From assembly GCF_030532915.1 (NCBI RefSeq), contig NZ_JAUNKD010000010.1:22944-86943 (forward strand): a stretch of 64,000 nucleotides of DNA, given 5' to 3'. The DNA is from Capnocytophaga sp. (lineage in GTDB: Bacteria > Bacteroidota > Bacteroidia > Flavobacteriales > Flavobacteriaceae). The position numbers and the translations under genes were made by a program. The notes beneath the pieces are model-generated. The model did no database searches. It was given only the letters and a program-made list of their open reading frames with translations, and was not told the DNA's origin. Below, one piece after another: positions 17,039 through 26,175 of this stretch. Numbering within the stretch: position 1 is the first letter of the stretch; every line of letters starts with the position of its first letter.

Positions 17039-18730
17039 ATGCTTTATAACTACAAAATCACTCAAAATTTTTCCGCAACGGGATATGCGTTTTTACTGGC
17101 CTCTTTCTTCTTATTTTCGTGTAGCAAAAAAGAGGAAGAACCAACTGTCGAAACCAAAATAGAACTCACCGCCGACAAAGAGCAAATACGCTCCAACGGA
17201 ACGGACAAAGTCAGTTTCACCGTAAAGTCGGAAAACAAAGAAGCGGTTGAAAAGTCCAAAATTTTCTACACTTTTAACCAAGCGAAGGAAGTCGTGGAAC
17301 TTTCAGAGCGAAGTTTTTCTACCAAAAATGCCGGAACGTACACGTTTTTTGCTCAATTTGGTAACAGTGTAAAAAGCAAGTCGTTGCAAGTGAACGTAAC
17401 CCCAAGCGTACTTACGTTACGAACCGATAAAATTTCGGTTATGGCTGATAATTCTGAAACCGTTTCGTTTTTTGTTATCCAAGATGATGAACAGCAAAGC
17501 AACGGATACAAAATTAAAGTGAAAGAACCTGCATCGGCTTCGTTTGTAACCTTTTCCGGTACAACTTTCAAGACTAACAATGCGGGAATGTACGTTTTTA
17601 TGGCAGAAAAAGACGGATTCACAAGTACTGAAATTCAGATTGAAGCAGTTGCTCTGCCTAAACCACCCACGGCAAGTGCAAAACCCGTGCTTTCAACAAG
17701 CAAAATGACCTTTACGGCTAATGATATTGATGAAATTGCGTTCTTCGTAACTCAAAACGGGGTTGATGTAACGGCAAATTATGATATTTTCCGTTTAGGA
17801 ATGCTCAATTCCGAAACAAAAATGTCAAAATATACGTTTAAAACAAGTCGAGAAGGTAGTTACACATTTTTTGCCCGAGAAAAAACGGCTTCTGCCTCAC
17901 AAGAAAAGCAACAAACGGAACAAATTACGGTAAAAGCCGAACGTTCTGCGACCGTTACTGACCCCAACGCACGAATTTTTGTTCCGAACGTAACGATTGA
18001 ATCGGGTTGGCACGACGTGAATAAGTTCTTCGGAAAACCCGACAGCGAAGGCAGAGGTGGTGATGACGTACTTTGCTGGGCAGCAGCGGCTTCCAATGCC
18101 ATTCAGTGGTGGTTGGAAGATTACCAAGCCAAAGGAAATACCATTCCGGCGGGGACACCTTTCGGGAAAGGTAAGGTGTATGAATTGGCAATTTTCGAGG
18201 AATACAAAAAATACTGGCAAAACAGTTTGGCTGTAGCCGCCCCCGGTATGCAATTTTTCTTTGTAGGAACCGACCTATCAAGCCACATAAGGAAATATCT
18301 TAAAAAACCTGAATACCTTAATTACGTTGGTTTTTTCAAGAAGAGTTCACAATGGAATGAAGTAAAAGATTTCTTTTCTACCTACGGGAAAGATAATTCA
18401 TACATACAGCAATACAGCAGTTACAGTTATTGGCATTCGAAAGATGGGATTAAGTCATTTACAAAACTTATTGTAGAGCTTTTAAATGAAGGAGCCGTCA
18501 CTTTAACCGTTGGTGGTCACGAAGTTTCGGTTTGGGGTGTGGATTTAAAAAATGGCATAGCTGATTATATCTATATAACCAACTCTGATGACAAAGTTTA
18601 TAAATTACACAAAATCAAACTGGAAGCAGAAAATAATTACGTAAATCTCGGTGAAAAAATTGCTGGTACCAATGGAGTACAATACAAGCGTGTTATCAGA
18701 TTAACTGTACTTAAAGCCTATTCAAAATAA
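17039..18730 (+). CDS. IdeS/Mac-like cysteine protease lipoprotein with Ig-like repeats
   Basis: A 563-aa lipoprotein (hydrophobic signal, lipobox ending at Cys28). Residues about 35-300 contain three similar beta-rich, Ig-like repeats, each ending in a Y-x-F-x-A-type strand. Residues about 318-563 match the layout of the streptococcal IgG protease IdeS (peptidase family C66): a GWHDVNKFFGK block, then DVLCWAAAASNAIQWW with nucleophile Cys346, then GGHEVSVWGVD with His494, then YITNSDD with Asn515 and Asp517. IdeS has Cys94, His262, Asp284 and Asp286, so the spacing is almost the same and Asn replaces the first Asp. The target could be immunoglobulin, but that is inference. The start was set at ATG 17039 because the upstream in-frame codons overlap the promoter. 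Confidence 0.8.
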   Translation: MLYNYKITQNFSATGYAFLLASFFLFSCSKKEEEPTVETKIELTADKEQIRSNGTDKVSFTVKSENKEAVEKSKIFYTFNQAKEVVELSERSFSTKNAGTYTFFAQFGNSVKSKSLQVNVTPSVLTLRTDKISVMADNSETVSFFVIQDDEQQSNGYKIKVKEPASASFVTFSGTTFKTNNAGMYVFMAEKDGFTSTEIQIEAVALPKPPTASAKPVLSTSKMTFTANDIDEIAFFVTQNGVDVTANYDIFRLGMLNSETKMSKYTFKTSREGSYTFFAREKTASASQEKQQTEQITVKAERSATVTDPNARIFVPNVTIESGWHDVNKFFGKPDSEGRGGDDVLCWAAAASNAIQWWLEDYQAKGNTIPAGTPFGKGKVYELAIFEEYKKYWQNSLAVAAPGMQFFFVGTDLSSHIRKYLKKPEYLNYVGFFKKSSQWNEVKDFFSTYGKDNSYIQQYSSYSYWHSKDGIKSFTKLIVELLNEGAVTLTVGGHEVSVWGVDLKNGIADYIYITNSDDKVYKLHKIKLEAENNYVNLGEKIAGTNGVQYKRVIRLTVLKAYSK

Positions 18731-18830
18731 AACAATACTACTACTTTAATTCCGCACAATCTTGACTTACACACCGTTGAGTTTTTTACGCAACAGACGT
18801 TGAGTAAGCAATTTTTGTGAATCGAACACG

Positions 18831-18855
18831 AAAAGAGGCTAATTGCCTCTTTTTG
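18831..18855 (+). terminator. Terminator of the IdeS-like gene
   Basis: AAAAGAGGC (18831-18839), loop TAATT, GCCTCTTTT then a T-run, 100 bp after the stop. The 18731-19049 gap otherwise contains two TAnnTTTG boxes for hemN. Confidence 0.85.
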
Positions 18856-18919
18856 TTTTTATGGCACGGCTTTATCCAACCGCAAAAAACAAATATTTTT
18901 CCATCTAAAACGAATTACT

Positions 18920-18927
18920 TATCTTTG
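18920..18927 (+). promoter_or_regulatory. Distal -7 box upstream of hemN
   Basis: TATCTTTG matches TAnnTTTG and is followed by GC. It would give a leader of about 115 nt if used for hemN. Confidence 0.4.
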
Positions 18928-19018
18928 CAACCGCCTATTTTTCAAGTGATGTTTTCTCAAATTACAAATTAAATACGGCAGACTGACAAATATCATTTTT
19001 TATAAACCACAGCCTTCG

Positions 19019-19026
19019 TACCTTTG
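19019..19026 (+). promoter_or_regulatory. Proximal -7 box of hemN
   Basis: TACCTTTG followed by CGGGG, 23 bp before the ATG; the leader would be short. No clear -33 TTG at the right spacing. Confidence 0.6.
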
Positions 19027-19049
19027 CGGGGCTTTTTTAAAGCAAAACA

Positions 19050-20414
19050 ATGGCAGTATCGCTCATACAAAAATACAACGTTGCGGGTCCGCGTTACACA
19101 AGTTACCCAACGGTTCCGTACTGGGACGCCCAATCGTTTTCAACCGATAAATGGCTGGAAACCTTGCAAAAATCGTTCAATGAAAGTAATGAAAGTGAAG
19201 GCATCAGCCTGTACATTCACCTTCCTTTTTGTGAAAGTTTATGTACGTTTTGCGGTTGTCATAAACGCATTACCAAACGACATCAAGTGGAAGTGCCTTA
19301 TGTTGATGCCGTACTGAAAGAATGGGAGTTATACCTTAATGCACTGAAACAGAAGCCCGTTATTAAAGAAATTCATCTAGGAGGCGGCACACCAACGTTC
19401 TTTGCCCCTTCCGAATTGAAACGGCTCATTGAGGGGATTTTTCACGGTGCTGAGATTGCCACGCAACACGAATTCAGTTTTGAAGGACACCCAAACAACA
19501 CCACCGAGCAACATTTGCAAGTGTTATTCGATTTGGGATTCAGGCGAGTAAGTTATGGCGTTCAGGATTATTCGCTTAAAGTACAGCAAGCCATCAATCG
19601 GATTCAGCCATTTGAAAACGTGCAAAAAGTTACCGAATTAGCGCGGACGATAGGATACACTTCCGTCAGCCACGATTTGGTTTTCGGGCTTCCGTTCCAA
19701 ACCGTTGATGATGTTCTTTTTACCATTGACCGAAGCAATCAATTGCGCCCCGACCGTATCGCTTTTTACAGCTATGCTCACGTGCCGTGGATTAAAGGCA
19801 ACGGACAACGCGGGTTTGATGAAAGCAACCTGCCGTCAGGGGATGAAAAGCGCAAGCTTTACGAAATCGGGAAGCAACATTTGTTGCAAGCCGGTTACGT
19901 TGAAATCGGGATGGACCATTTTGCTTTGCCTACCGATACGATGTATCAAGCCTTTAAGAACAATGATTTACATCGCAACTTTATGGGCTATACAGCTTCT
20001 AAAACACAGGTAATGATAGGTTTAGGAATGTCAGCCATCAGTGATAGTTGGTACGGATTTGCACAAAACGAAAAGGATTTAGATGCATATTATGAACGAA
20101 TTGCCAGAAACGAAATTCCCGTATTTCGGGGACATATTTTAAACGAGGAAGATTTAATAATCCGTAGGCATATTTTGAATTTGATGTGCCATTTCACCAC
20201 CTCGTGGGACAACTCGGCAAGCTATTTTGGTGAAATAGAAAACATAAAGAAACAACTTAGCGAAATGGTAAACGACGGACTGATTACGATTAACGACCGC
20301 CAAATACACGTTACCGAAGCAGGAAAAACGTTCGTGCGCAACGTGTGTATGGCATTCGATTTACGATTGCAACGCAACATTCCGGATACAAAAATTTTTA
20401 GTATGACCGTATAA
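19050..20414 (+). CDS. hemN: Oxygen-independent coproporphyrinogen III dehydrogenase
   Basis: A 454-aa radical SAM enzyme that converts coproporphyrinogen III to protoporphyrinogen IX without oxygen. The cluster motif is C61-x3-C65-x2-C68 with an extra Cys70, as in true HemN. The N-terminal YNVAGPRYTSYPTVPYW block, the GGGTPTFF glycine motif and the FGLPFQT block mark it as HemN rather than HemW. The length agrees with the family. It is monocistronic, with its own promoter and terminator. It joins hemA and hemC in this window, though not in one operon. Confidence 0.96.
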   Translation: MAVSLIQKYNVAGPRYTSYPTVPYWDAQSFSTDKWLETLQKSFNESNESEGISLYIHLPFCESLCTFCGCHKRITKRHQVEVPYVDAVLKEWELYLNALKQKPVIKEIHLGGGTPTFFAPSELKRLIEGIFHGAEIATQHEFSFEGHPNNTTEQHLQVLFDLGFRRVSYGVQDYSLKVQQAINRIQPFENVQKVTELARTIGYTSVSHDLVFGLPFQTVDDVLFTIDRSNQLRPDRIAFYSYAHVPWIKGNGQRGFDESNLPSGDEKRKLYEIGKQHLLQAGYVEIGMDHFALPTDTMYQAFKNNDLHRNFMGYTASKTQVMIGLGMSAISDSWYGFAQNEKDLDAYYERIARNEIPVFRGHILNEEDLIIRRHILNLMCHFTTSWDNSASYFGEIENIKKQLSEMVNDGLITINDRQIHVTEAGKTFVRNVCMAFDLRLQRNIPDTKIFSMTV

Positions 20415-20478
20415 ATTACGCAAAAGAAATGGTTTATAAATAAAATCATAGTGATTGAGTTTTTTAGTTAGTGATTAG

Positions 20479-20512
20479 AAAAGGGATACGTTGTGAAACG
20501 TTCCCTTTTTTG
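20479..20512 (+). terminator. Terminator of hemN
   Basis: Arms AAAAGGGA (20479-20486) and TCCCTTTT (20502-20509) with additional ACG pairing inside and a T-run after. Confidence 0.8.
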
Positions 20513-20537
20513 TTTTAAATAATGAGTAAAAAAATCA

Positions 20538-20545
20538 TATCTTTG
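20538..20545 (+). promoter_or_regulatory. -7 box of the aminotransferase gene
   Basis: TATCTTTG (TAnnTTTG), 50 bp before the ATG at 20595. A TTG at 20510-20512 gives a slightly long 25-nt spacer. Confidence 0.6.
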
Positions 20546-20594
20546 CCCTGAATTTTATACAAAAATTTTTATAACCTAATTCAAAGACAAAAAA

Positions 20595-21782
20595 ATGAAC
20601 ACTCAAAAAAATGATTTTTTAAAATATCAGGCGCAAACCTCGCCCTACCCGATGTTGTTGGAAGTCTCTCACGCCCAAGGCAGTTACATTTACACCACCA
20701 ACGGTAAAAAATATCTTGATTTTGTTGCGGGCGTATCTGCTTGTACCTTAGGTCATTGTCACCCAAGTATAGTTGACGCTATTCAAAATCAAGCTAAAAC
20801 CTATATGCACGTGATGGTTTACGGCGAATATGTACAGAAACCCGCCGTGGATTTTTGTAAACTTTTGGCAGAGCATTTACCTGAAAATCTGAACACTACC
20901 TATTTGGTAAATTCCGGAACCGAAGCTATTGAAGGGTCAGTAAAACTCGTCAAACGAGCCACCGGACGTACCCAACTCATTGCCGCCAAAAATGCCTATC
21001 ACGGTAACACACAAGGCTCAATGAGTTTGATGGGCTATGAGGAACGCAAACAACCTTTCCGACCGCTTATCCCCGATGTGGACTTTATCGAATTTAACAA
21101 TGAAGCTGATATTCAAAAAATTACGGAACGAACCGCAGGCGTAGTTTTGGAAAGTATTCAAGGAGGGGCGGGCTTTATTGAACCACAAAACGACTATCTC
21201 ATAAAAGTAAAAAAACGCTGTGAAGAAGTAGGCGCTTTGCTCATCATCGACGAAATTCAGCCGGGCTTTGGAAGAACCGGAAAACTATTTGGTTTTCAGA
21301 ATTATGGTATTGTTCCGGACATCATCGCCATCGGAAAAGGAATGGCAAGCGGAATGCCCGTGGGAGCTTTCGTTTCGTCACATAAATTGATGAAATTGCT
21401 TTCACATTCGCCAAAACTGGGGCATATCACTACCTTTGGCGGAAATCCCGTCATTGCAGCGGCTTCACTGGCAACACTGAAAACGCTACTCACTACCGAT
21501 TTGATGCAACAAACCTTGGAGAAAGAAAAATTATTCCGAAAACTCCTACAACACCCGCTTATTGAAAGCATTAACGGAAAGGGATTGATGCTGGCTGTCA
21601 TTGTAAAATCGGCTGAAATTGCTGATTTTGTTGTGCATTATTGTCAAAATAACGGACTGATTGTCTATTGGTTACTTTTTGAAAGCCGAGCCGTACGCCT
21701 TTCGCCTCCGCTAACGATAACCGAAGCGGAAATAAAAGCAGGATGCGAAATCATCATTGAGGCATTAAACCATTTCAAATAA
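20595..21782 (+). CDS. Class III PLP-dependent aminotransferase
   Basis: A 395-aa fold-type I aminotransferase of the ornithine/acetylornithine/GABA group. Visible are the NSGTEAIEGSVKL block that binds the PLP phosphate, the AYHGNTQGSMS block, the LIIDEIQPGFGRTGKLFGFQ block with the PLP ring Asp, and the catalytic Lys in IAIGKGMASGMPVGAF. Genes of this type in Flavobacteria are annotated as aspartate aminotransferase family protein. No arginine biosynthesis genes adjoin it, so the donor and acceptor cannot be named. Confidence 0.88.
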   Translation: MNTQKNDFLKYQAQTSPYPMLLEVSHAQGSYIYTTNGKKYLDFVAGVSACTLGHCHPSIVDAIQNQAKTYMHVMVYGEYVQKPAVDFCKLLAEHLPENLNTTYLVNSGTEAIEGSVKLVKRATGRTQLIAAKNAYHGNTQGSMSLMGYEERKQPFRPLIPDVDFIEFNNEADIQKITERTAGVVLESIQGGAGFIEPQNDYLIKVKKRCEEVGALLIIDEIQPGFGRTGKLFGFQNYGIVPDIIAIGKGMASGMPVGAFVSSHKLMKLLSHSPKLGHITTFGGNPVIAAASLATLKTLLTTDLMQQTLEKEKLFRKLLQHPLIESINGKGLMLAVIVKSAEIADFVVHYCQNNGLIVYWLLFESRAVRLSPPLTITEAEIKAGCEIIIEALNHFK

Positions 21783-21814
21783 AACAGAGGGCGAGTTTCA
21801 TTGCCCTTTATTTT

Positions 21815-22714
21815 TTACAAACTCATCAGGTATTTTTTAGGTGTTACGCCGTATTTTTTCTTAAAAGCAGCAATGAAGTGACTCGGGGTGCTGTATCCAA
21901 CCCTCATACTTACTTCGTTAATATTCAATTCTTTACCTTCAAGCATTTTGCGAGCCACTTCCATTTTATAATCAAACAAAAAAGCATAGACTGAATCACC
22001 GTAAATTTGCTTAAAACCTTCTTTTAACTTTTTGATATTCAAGCCTATTTCATTAGAAAGCTCTTGCAATCCGGGTGGGTCAGCCATTCGTTTAATTACG
22101 ATTTCTTTGGCTTGATGAATTTTTGAAACACTTTCTTCATCAGCCAAAAAAGGACATTGTTCCGCATCTACGCCACTTGAACGATTGAAATACAAAACCA
22201 ACAATTCATAAACCTTGGATTTCAGGTAAAGTGATTGCAAATTACCTTGAAAATCAGCATTTAACATCTGATGTAAGACCACCATCATTGTTGATAAAAT
22301 ACCATCTTCATTGTAGTATTTTTTGTCTTTATTTTCCAAACTCAAAAAATCAATATACCCTGCTTCACTTGAAAAAAGAGAGTGAAATTTTTGAATGGAA
22401 ATCAACAGTGAAACCACTTGCGATTTGGGTGTGGTAAGTTGATGCAAAGGCAATGCCTTTTGCGGATTGTAAAGCAACAACATCCGCTGGTTGGCAAGCG
22501 ATACTTTATAACTCCCTTCGTTGAACAAAAAATGTGCTATTCCTTTGATTGTGAAGTGAATTTGAATAAAATTCTGATTAATTTCTTTTTTAAATTCTTC
22601 CTCAAAAGCCGAATTATTTTCCGTTCTGATAAAAATCATATCGCTACTTATGATATGCACGTGCGAAGTACCTTCTGCGGTATTTTTCAAAAATAATTGC
22701 TTTAATTTTTCCAT
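21815..22714 (-). CDS. AraC family transcriptional regulator
   Basis: A 299-aa regulator with a C-terminal AraC helix-turn-helix pair (about 205-299: LQELSNEIGLNIKKLKEGFKQ, then VSMRVGYSTPSHFIAAFKKKYG). The N-terminal 180 residues are a cupin-like sensory region without a recognisable ligand motif. It is divergent from hemA. As far as I recall, an AraC gene upstream of hemA is a conserved neighbourhood in Flavobacteria, which suggests control of heme synthesis or iron response. That is inference. Confidence 0.9.
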   Translation of the reverse strand: MEKLKQLFLKNTAEGTSHVHIISSDMIFIRTENNSAFEEEFKKEINQNFIQIHFTIKGIAHFLFNEGSYKVSLANQRMLLLYNPQKALPLHQLTTPKSQVVSLLISIQKFHSLFSSEAGYIDFLSLENKDKKYYNEDGILSTMMVVLHQMLNADFQGNLQSLYLKSKVYELLVLYFNRSSGVDAEQCPFLADEESVSKIHQAKEIVIKRMADPPGLQELSNEIGLNIKKLKEGFKQIYGDSVYAFLFDYKMEVARKMLEGKELNINEVSMRVGYSTPSHFIAAFKKKYGVTPKKYLMSL

Positions 22715-22874
22715 ATAATTTTATTTAGATTTATTCTATATTTCAATACAACAGTATAACATATATATCTGATAATTAATTATTTGACTGCAAATATAAA
22801 ATAAAAAATTGAATCCCCAATACAGGGCGACAAAAAAAGTACTTCCAGCGTTATTTTTTATTTTCCGAAGTGCT

Positions 22875-22882
22875 TACTTTTG
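22875..22882 (+). promoter_or_regulatory. -7 box of hemA
   Basis: TACTTTTG (TAnnTTTG) followed by CAC, 83 bp before the hemA ATG, in the divergent gap with the AraC gene. Confidence 0.6.
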
Positions 22883-22965
22883 CACAGTGATTTGACAATC
22901 ACCTGATTTTACTAACAACGAAACTTATTTAAAATTAGCATCATACGTTTTTCTTATAAAACACT

Positions 22966-24219
22966 ATGAATCAATACCATTTATCAAAAAATAGAAGTTT
23001 TTACTGCATTGGGCTGAGCTACAAAAAAGCTGATGCCGCAATGCGCGGGCTGTTTAGTTTATCGGCTGAAAATAAAGATTTTCTATTGGATAGAGCAAAA
23101 GCTGAAAGCATCGACGAACTGCTGGTAATTTCAACCTGCAATCGCACCGAATTGTACGGTTATGCCGAGCATCCCTTTCAGCTTATTCAACTATTGTGTG
23201 AATTTTCAAACGGTTCAGTTGATGATTTTCAGCGTATTGGCTATGTTTTTAAGAACCGAGATGCCGTAAACCATCTTTTTGAGGTTGGCACGGGGCTGGA
23301 CAGCCAAATTTTAGGCGATTTTGAAATTATCGGACAAATAAAACAAAGTTTTTCGCTTTCAAGAAAAAAAGGGTTGGCGAATGCCTTTATGGAACGCCTG
23401 ATTAACAGCGTTATAAATGCCAGCAAACACATCAAAAACGAAACCAACCTTTCGGCTGGCGCCGCTTCAGTTTCGTTTGCTGCCGTTCAATACATTTTGC
23501 AAAACGTTGCTGATATTTCAGCAAAAAACATCTTACTTTTCGGTTTAGGAAAAATAGGGCGAAACACCTGTGAAAACCTAATAAAACATACTGAAAATAA
23601 ACACATTACACTCATAAACCGCACTCGGGAAAAAGCCGAAAAAATTGGCGGTAAGTTCAATTTGGTGGTAAAAAATTACGAAGATTTACAAACGGAAATT
23701 GCCCAAGCCGATGTGCTTGTTGTTGCAACAGGAGCACCACAACCCACTGTAAACAAATCACTTATACCTGAAAATAAAAATTTACTGATTTTGGATTTAT
23801 CCGTCCCTAAGAACGTAGATGAAAACGTAAATCAGCTGGCAGGGGTAAATCTCATTCATATGGACGTGCTTTCAAAACTTACCGATGAAACACTTGAACG
23901 CCGCAAAGAAGCTATCCCCGAAGCCTTAAAAATCATTGATGAAACAAAAACCGATTTTTTTCAATGGCTTGATAATCGCAAGTTTGCACCAACCATTAAA
24001 GCCTTAAAAACCAAATTGGAACACCTTAAAATTGCCGAACTGGATTTTCAGCGTAAAAAAATTGATAATTTTAACGAGCAACAAGCCGAAATTATCAGCA
24101 ATCGCATCATCCAAAAAATCACAACGCAATTTGTTAATCATCTGAAAGAAACCCAAGCCTCGGAAGAGAGTATCAATTGGATGCAACAAGTTTTTCAGTT
24201 AGAAGTTGTTGAAAATTAA
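22966..24219 (+). CDS. hemA: Glutamyl-tRNA reductase
   Basis: A 417-aa enzyme of the C5 pathway that reduces glutamyl-tRNA to glutamate-1-semialdehyde, the first committed step of tetrapyrrole synthesis. The catalytic Cys58 is in the STCNRTELYG motif. The NADPH-binding domain has GLGKIGRNTCENL and the ATGAPQP block, and the C-terminal dimerisation helix follows. It is followed after 12 bp by hemC on the same strand. Confidence 0.97.
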   Translation: MNQYHLSKNRSFYCIGLSYKKADAAMRGLFSLSAENKDFLLDRAKAESIDELLVISTCNRTELYGYAEHPFQLIQLLCEFSNGSVDDFQRIGYVFKNRDAVNHLFEVGTGLDSQILGDFEIIGQIKQSFSLSRKKGLANAFMERLINSVINASKHIKNETNLSAGAASVSFAAVQYILQNVADISAKNILLFGLGKIGRNTCENLIKHTENKHITLINRTREKAEKIGGKFNLVVKNYEDLQTEIAQADVLVVATGAPQPTVNKSLIPENKNLLILDLSVPKNVDENVNQLAGVNLIHMDVLSKLTDETLERRKEAIPEALKIIDETKTDFFQWLDNRKFAPTIKALKTKLEHLKIAELDFQRKKIDNFNEQQAEIISNRIIQKITTQFVNHLKETQASEESINWMQQVFQLEVVEN

Positions 24220-24231
24220 CTCAAAACCTAA

Positions 24232-25149
24232 ATGAAACCATTGACAATGAAATCAATTCGTATCGGAACTCGTGATAGTGAGCTTGCCCTATGGCAGGCT
24301 CATACTGTTAAAAATAAGTTGGAAGCATTGGGCTATCAAACTGAAATTGTGAAGATTAAATCAGAAGGAGACCTTATTCTGACTCAACCTCTTTATGAAA
24401 TGGGTATTACCGGAATTTTCACCAAAACCCTTGATATTGCGATGATTGAGGGCAAAATAGACATCGCCGTTCACAGTATGAAAGATGTGCCTACCTCGCT
24501 CCCGAGAGGAATTGTACAAAAAGCCGTTTTACAACGTGCTGATTATCAAGACATTCTTGTATACAAAGAAAATCTGGATTTTTTACAAAACGCTGCCACC
24601 ATCGCCACCGGAAGTTTACGACGCAAAGCACAATGGTTACATAAATATCCCACACATACGGTTGAAAATCTACGCGGAAACGTAAATTCGCGTCTGCAAA
24701 AACTACGCGACAACAACTGGAATGGAGCTATTTTTGCAGCTGCCGGCTTGGAACGCATCAATAAAAAGCCTGATAATCACATCGTTCTGGACTGGATGAT
24801 TCCCGCACCCGCACAAGGTGCTGTGGTTGTGGTGGTTAATGAAAAAGATGCTTTTTCGTGTGAAGCCGTTGAAAAACTAAATCACGCTGAAACTGAGATT
24901 TGTACGCACGTCGAGCGGCAATTTCTAAAAGTGCTGGAAGGTGGTTGTACCGCTCCGATTGGGGCATTGGCGCAATTCCAAAATGATGAAATTTATTTTG
25001 AAGGCGCTTTATTTTCGTTAGACGGAAAAGAAAAAGTAAGTATCGCAAAATCAATTAAAAAATCTGATTTTCAAAATTTTGGAAAAGAATGCGCCGAAAA
25101 GATACTCAACAATGGCGGGAAGGAAATAATGCAGAAAATCGTATCGTAA
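24232..25149 (+). CDS. hemC: Hydroxymethylbilane synthase (porphobilinogen deaminase)
   Basis: A 305-aa enzyme that polymerises four porphobilinogens. The IGTRDSELALWQA opening, HSMKDVPT, GSLRRKAQ and LRGNVNSRL blocks bind substrate. The Cys in the LEGGCTAPIGA block carries the dipyrromethane cofactor. Starts are possible at 24232 or at the ATG at 24247; the latter gives the usual N-terminus. hemD and hemE, often next in Flavobacteria, do not follow: a strong terminator and a convergent gene come instead. Confidence 0.96.
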   Translation: MKPLTMKSIRIGTRDSELALWQAHTVKNKLEALGYQTEIVKIKSEGDLILTQPLYEMGITGIFTKTLDIAMIEGKIDIAVHSMKDVPTSLPRGIVQKAVLQRADYQDILVYKENLDFLQNAATIATGSLRRKAQWLHKYPTHTVENLRGNVNSRLQKLRDNNWNGAIFAAAGLERINKKPDNHIVLDWMIPAPAQGAVVVVVNEKDAFSCEAVEKLNHAETEICTHVERQFLKVLEGGCTAPIGALAQFQNDEIYFEGALFSLDGKEKVSIAKSIKKSDFQNFGKECAEKILNNGGKEIMQKIVS

Positions 25150-25174
25150 AATTTTTCAGTCATATTTATATAAG

Positions 25175-25207
25175 AAAAAACTATTCTCAAAATGAGAATA
25201 GTTTTTT
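25175..25207. terminator. Bidirectional terminator between hemC and the pirin gene
   Basis: A perfect 15-bp stem (25175-25189 and 25193-25207) with a 3-nt loop and A/T-runs, between convergent genes. Confidence 0.92.
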
Positions 25208-25218
25208 CGTTTTCTTTT

Positions 25219-26175
25219 TTATTCTAACTGTCCGAATTTTCCGTCTTGGAAATCCTTAAAGGCTTGGATTAGTTCCTCGCGAGTGTTCATCACGAAAGGT
25301 CCGTGTGCCGCTATGGGCTCGCCAATCGGTTCACCACTCAAAACCAATATTTTAGTATCGGTCAGGGCTTTAAGCGTAAAGTTTTCGCCATCGTTTCGGA
25401 ACAACACAAAATGGTCGGTCGGAACATCATTTTCATCATTTATTTTGATGCTTCCTTTGATGGTTATCAAATTGGTGGTATAATTTTTTGGGAAAGAAAG
25501 CTCAATTTCAGCATCTTTCTGCAAAGTTACATTGTACATATTGATAGGCGAAAAGGTCGAAGCCGCTCCTTTTTGTCCTTGGAAATCCCCGGCGATTACA
25601 CAGATTTCTCCTTTGCCATTGGCTATGCTAACTTTCGGAATATCAGCATTTTTCAAGGCTTGATATTTGGCAGGAGTTGATTTGTATTTGGCAGGAAGAT
25701 TCACCCACAACTGCACCATTTGAAATTCGCCCCCTGTTTTGCTCCATTCGGTTTCGTGAAATTCTTTGTGCAAAACGCCATTTCCTGCGGTCATCCACTG
25801 CACATCGCCCTCGCCGATAACACCACCTCCGCCCGAACTGTCGGCGTGTTCCACCTTACCTTTGTAGGCGATGGTTACGGTTTCAAAGCCCTTATGTGGG
25901 TGAACATCAACGCCTTTGGGAATTTCGCTCGGCGGAAACACGTAAGGCGAATTGTAGTCCATCATAATAAACGGATCCATACGCTCCATTGACGAAGTTC
26001 CGGGAATGAAATTATGTACTCTAAATCCGTCGCCCACAAAATGAGGCGTACCCGGACGAACGATTTTTTCTACTGTTTTTGTGTTCATATTATTTTCTTT
26101 TAATTTGTTATTCGCTGTTTTACAAGATGTTACAAGCAACACCAAACTTGCTAAAATTCCGTGTTTCCAATTCAT
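25219..26175 (-). CDS. Pirin family protein with a lipoprotein signal
   Basis: A 318-aa protein with two cupin halves of the pirin family: the VDVHPHKGFETVTIAYKG block and the HxH plus E-type metal site, the GEGDVQWMTAGNGVLHKE block, and a C-terminal PIAAHGPFVMNTREEL tail. Pirins are metal-binding; some have quercetinase-like dioxygenase activity. Most are cytoplasmic, whereas this one starts with a lipoprotein signal (lipobox LVTSC, Cys18), suggesting it is exported. An internal ATG at residue 30 could give a cytoplasmic form. The ATG overlaps the stop of the upstream gene by one base (TAATG). Confidence 0.9.
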   Translation of the reverse strand: MNWKHGILASLVLLVTSCKTANNKLKENNMNTKTVEKIVRPGTPHFVGDGFRVHNFIPGTSSMERMDPFIMMDYNSPYVFPPSEIPKGVDVHPHKGFETVTIAYKGKVEHADSSGGGGVIGEGDVQWMTAGNGVLHKEFHETEWSKTGGEFQMVQLWVNLPAKYKSTPAKYQALKNADIPKVSIANGKGEICVIAGDFQGQKGAASTFSPINMYNVTLQKDAEIELSFPKNYTTNLITIKGSIKINDENDVPTDHFVLFRNDGENFTLKALTDTKILVLSGEPIGEPIAAHGPFVMNTREELIQAFKDFQDGKFGQLE

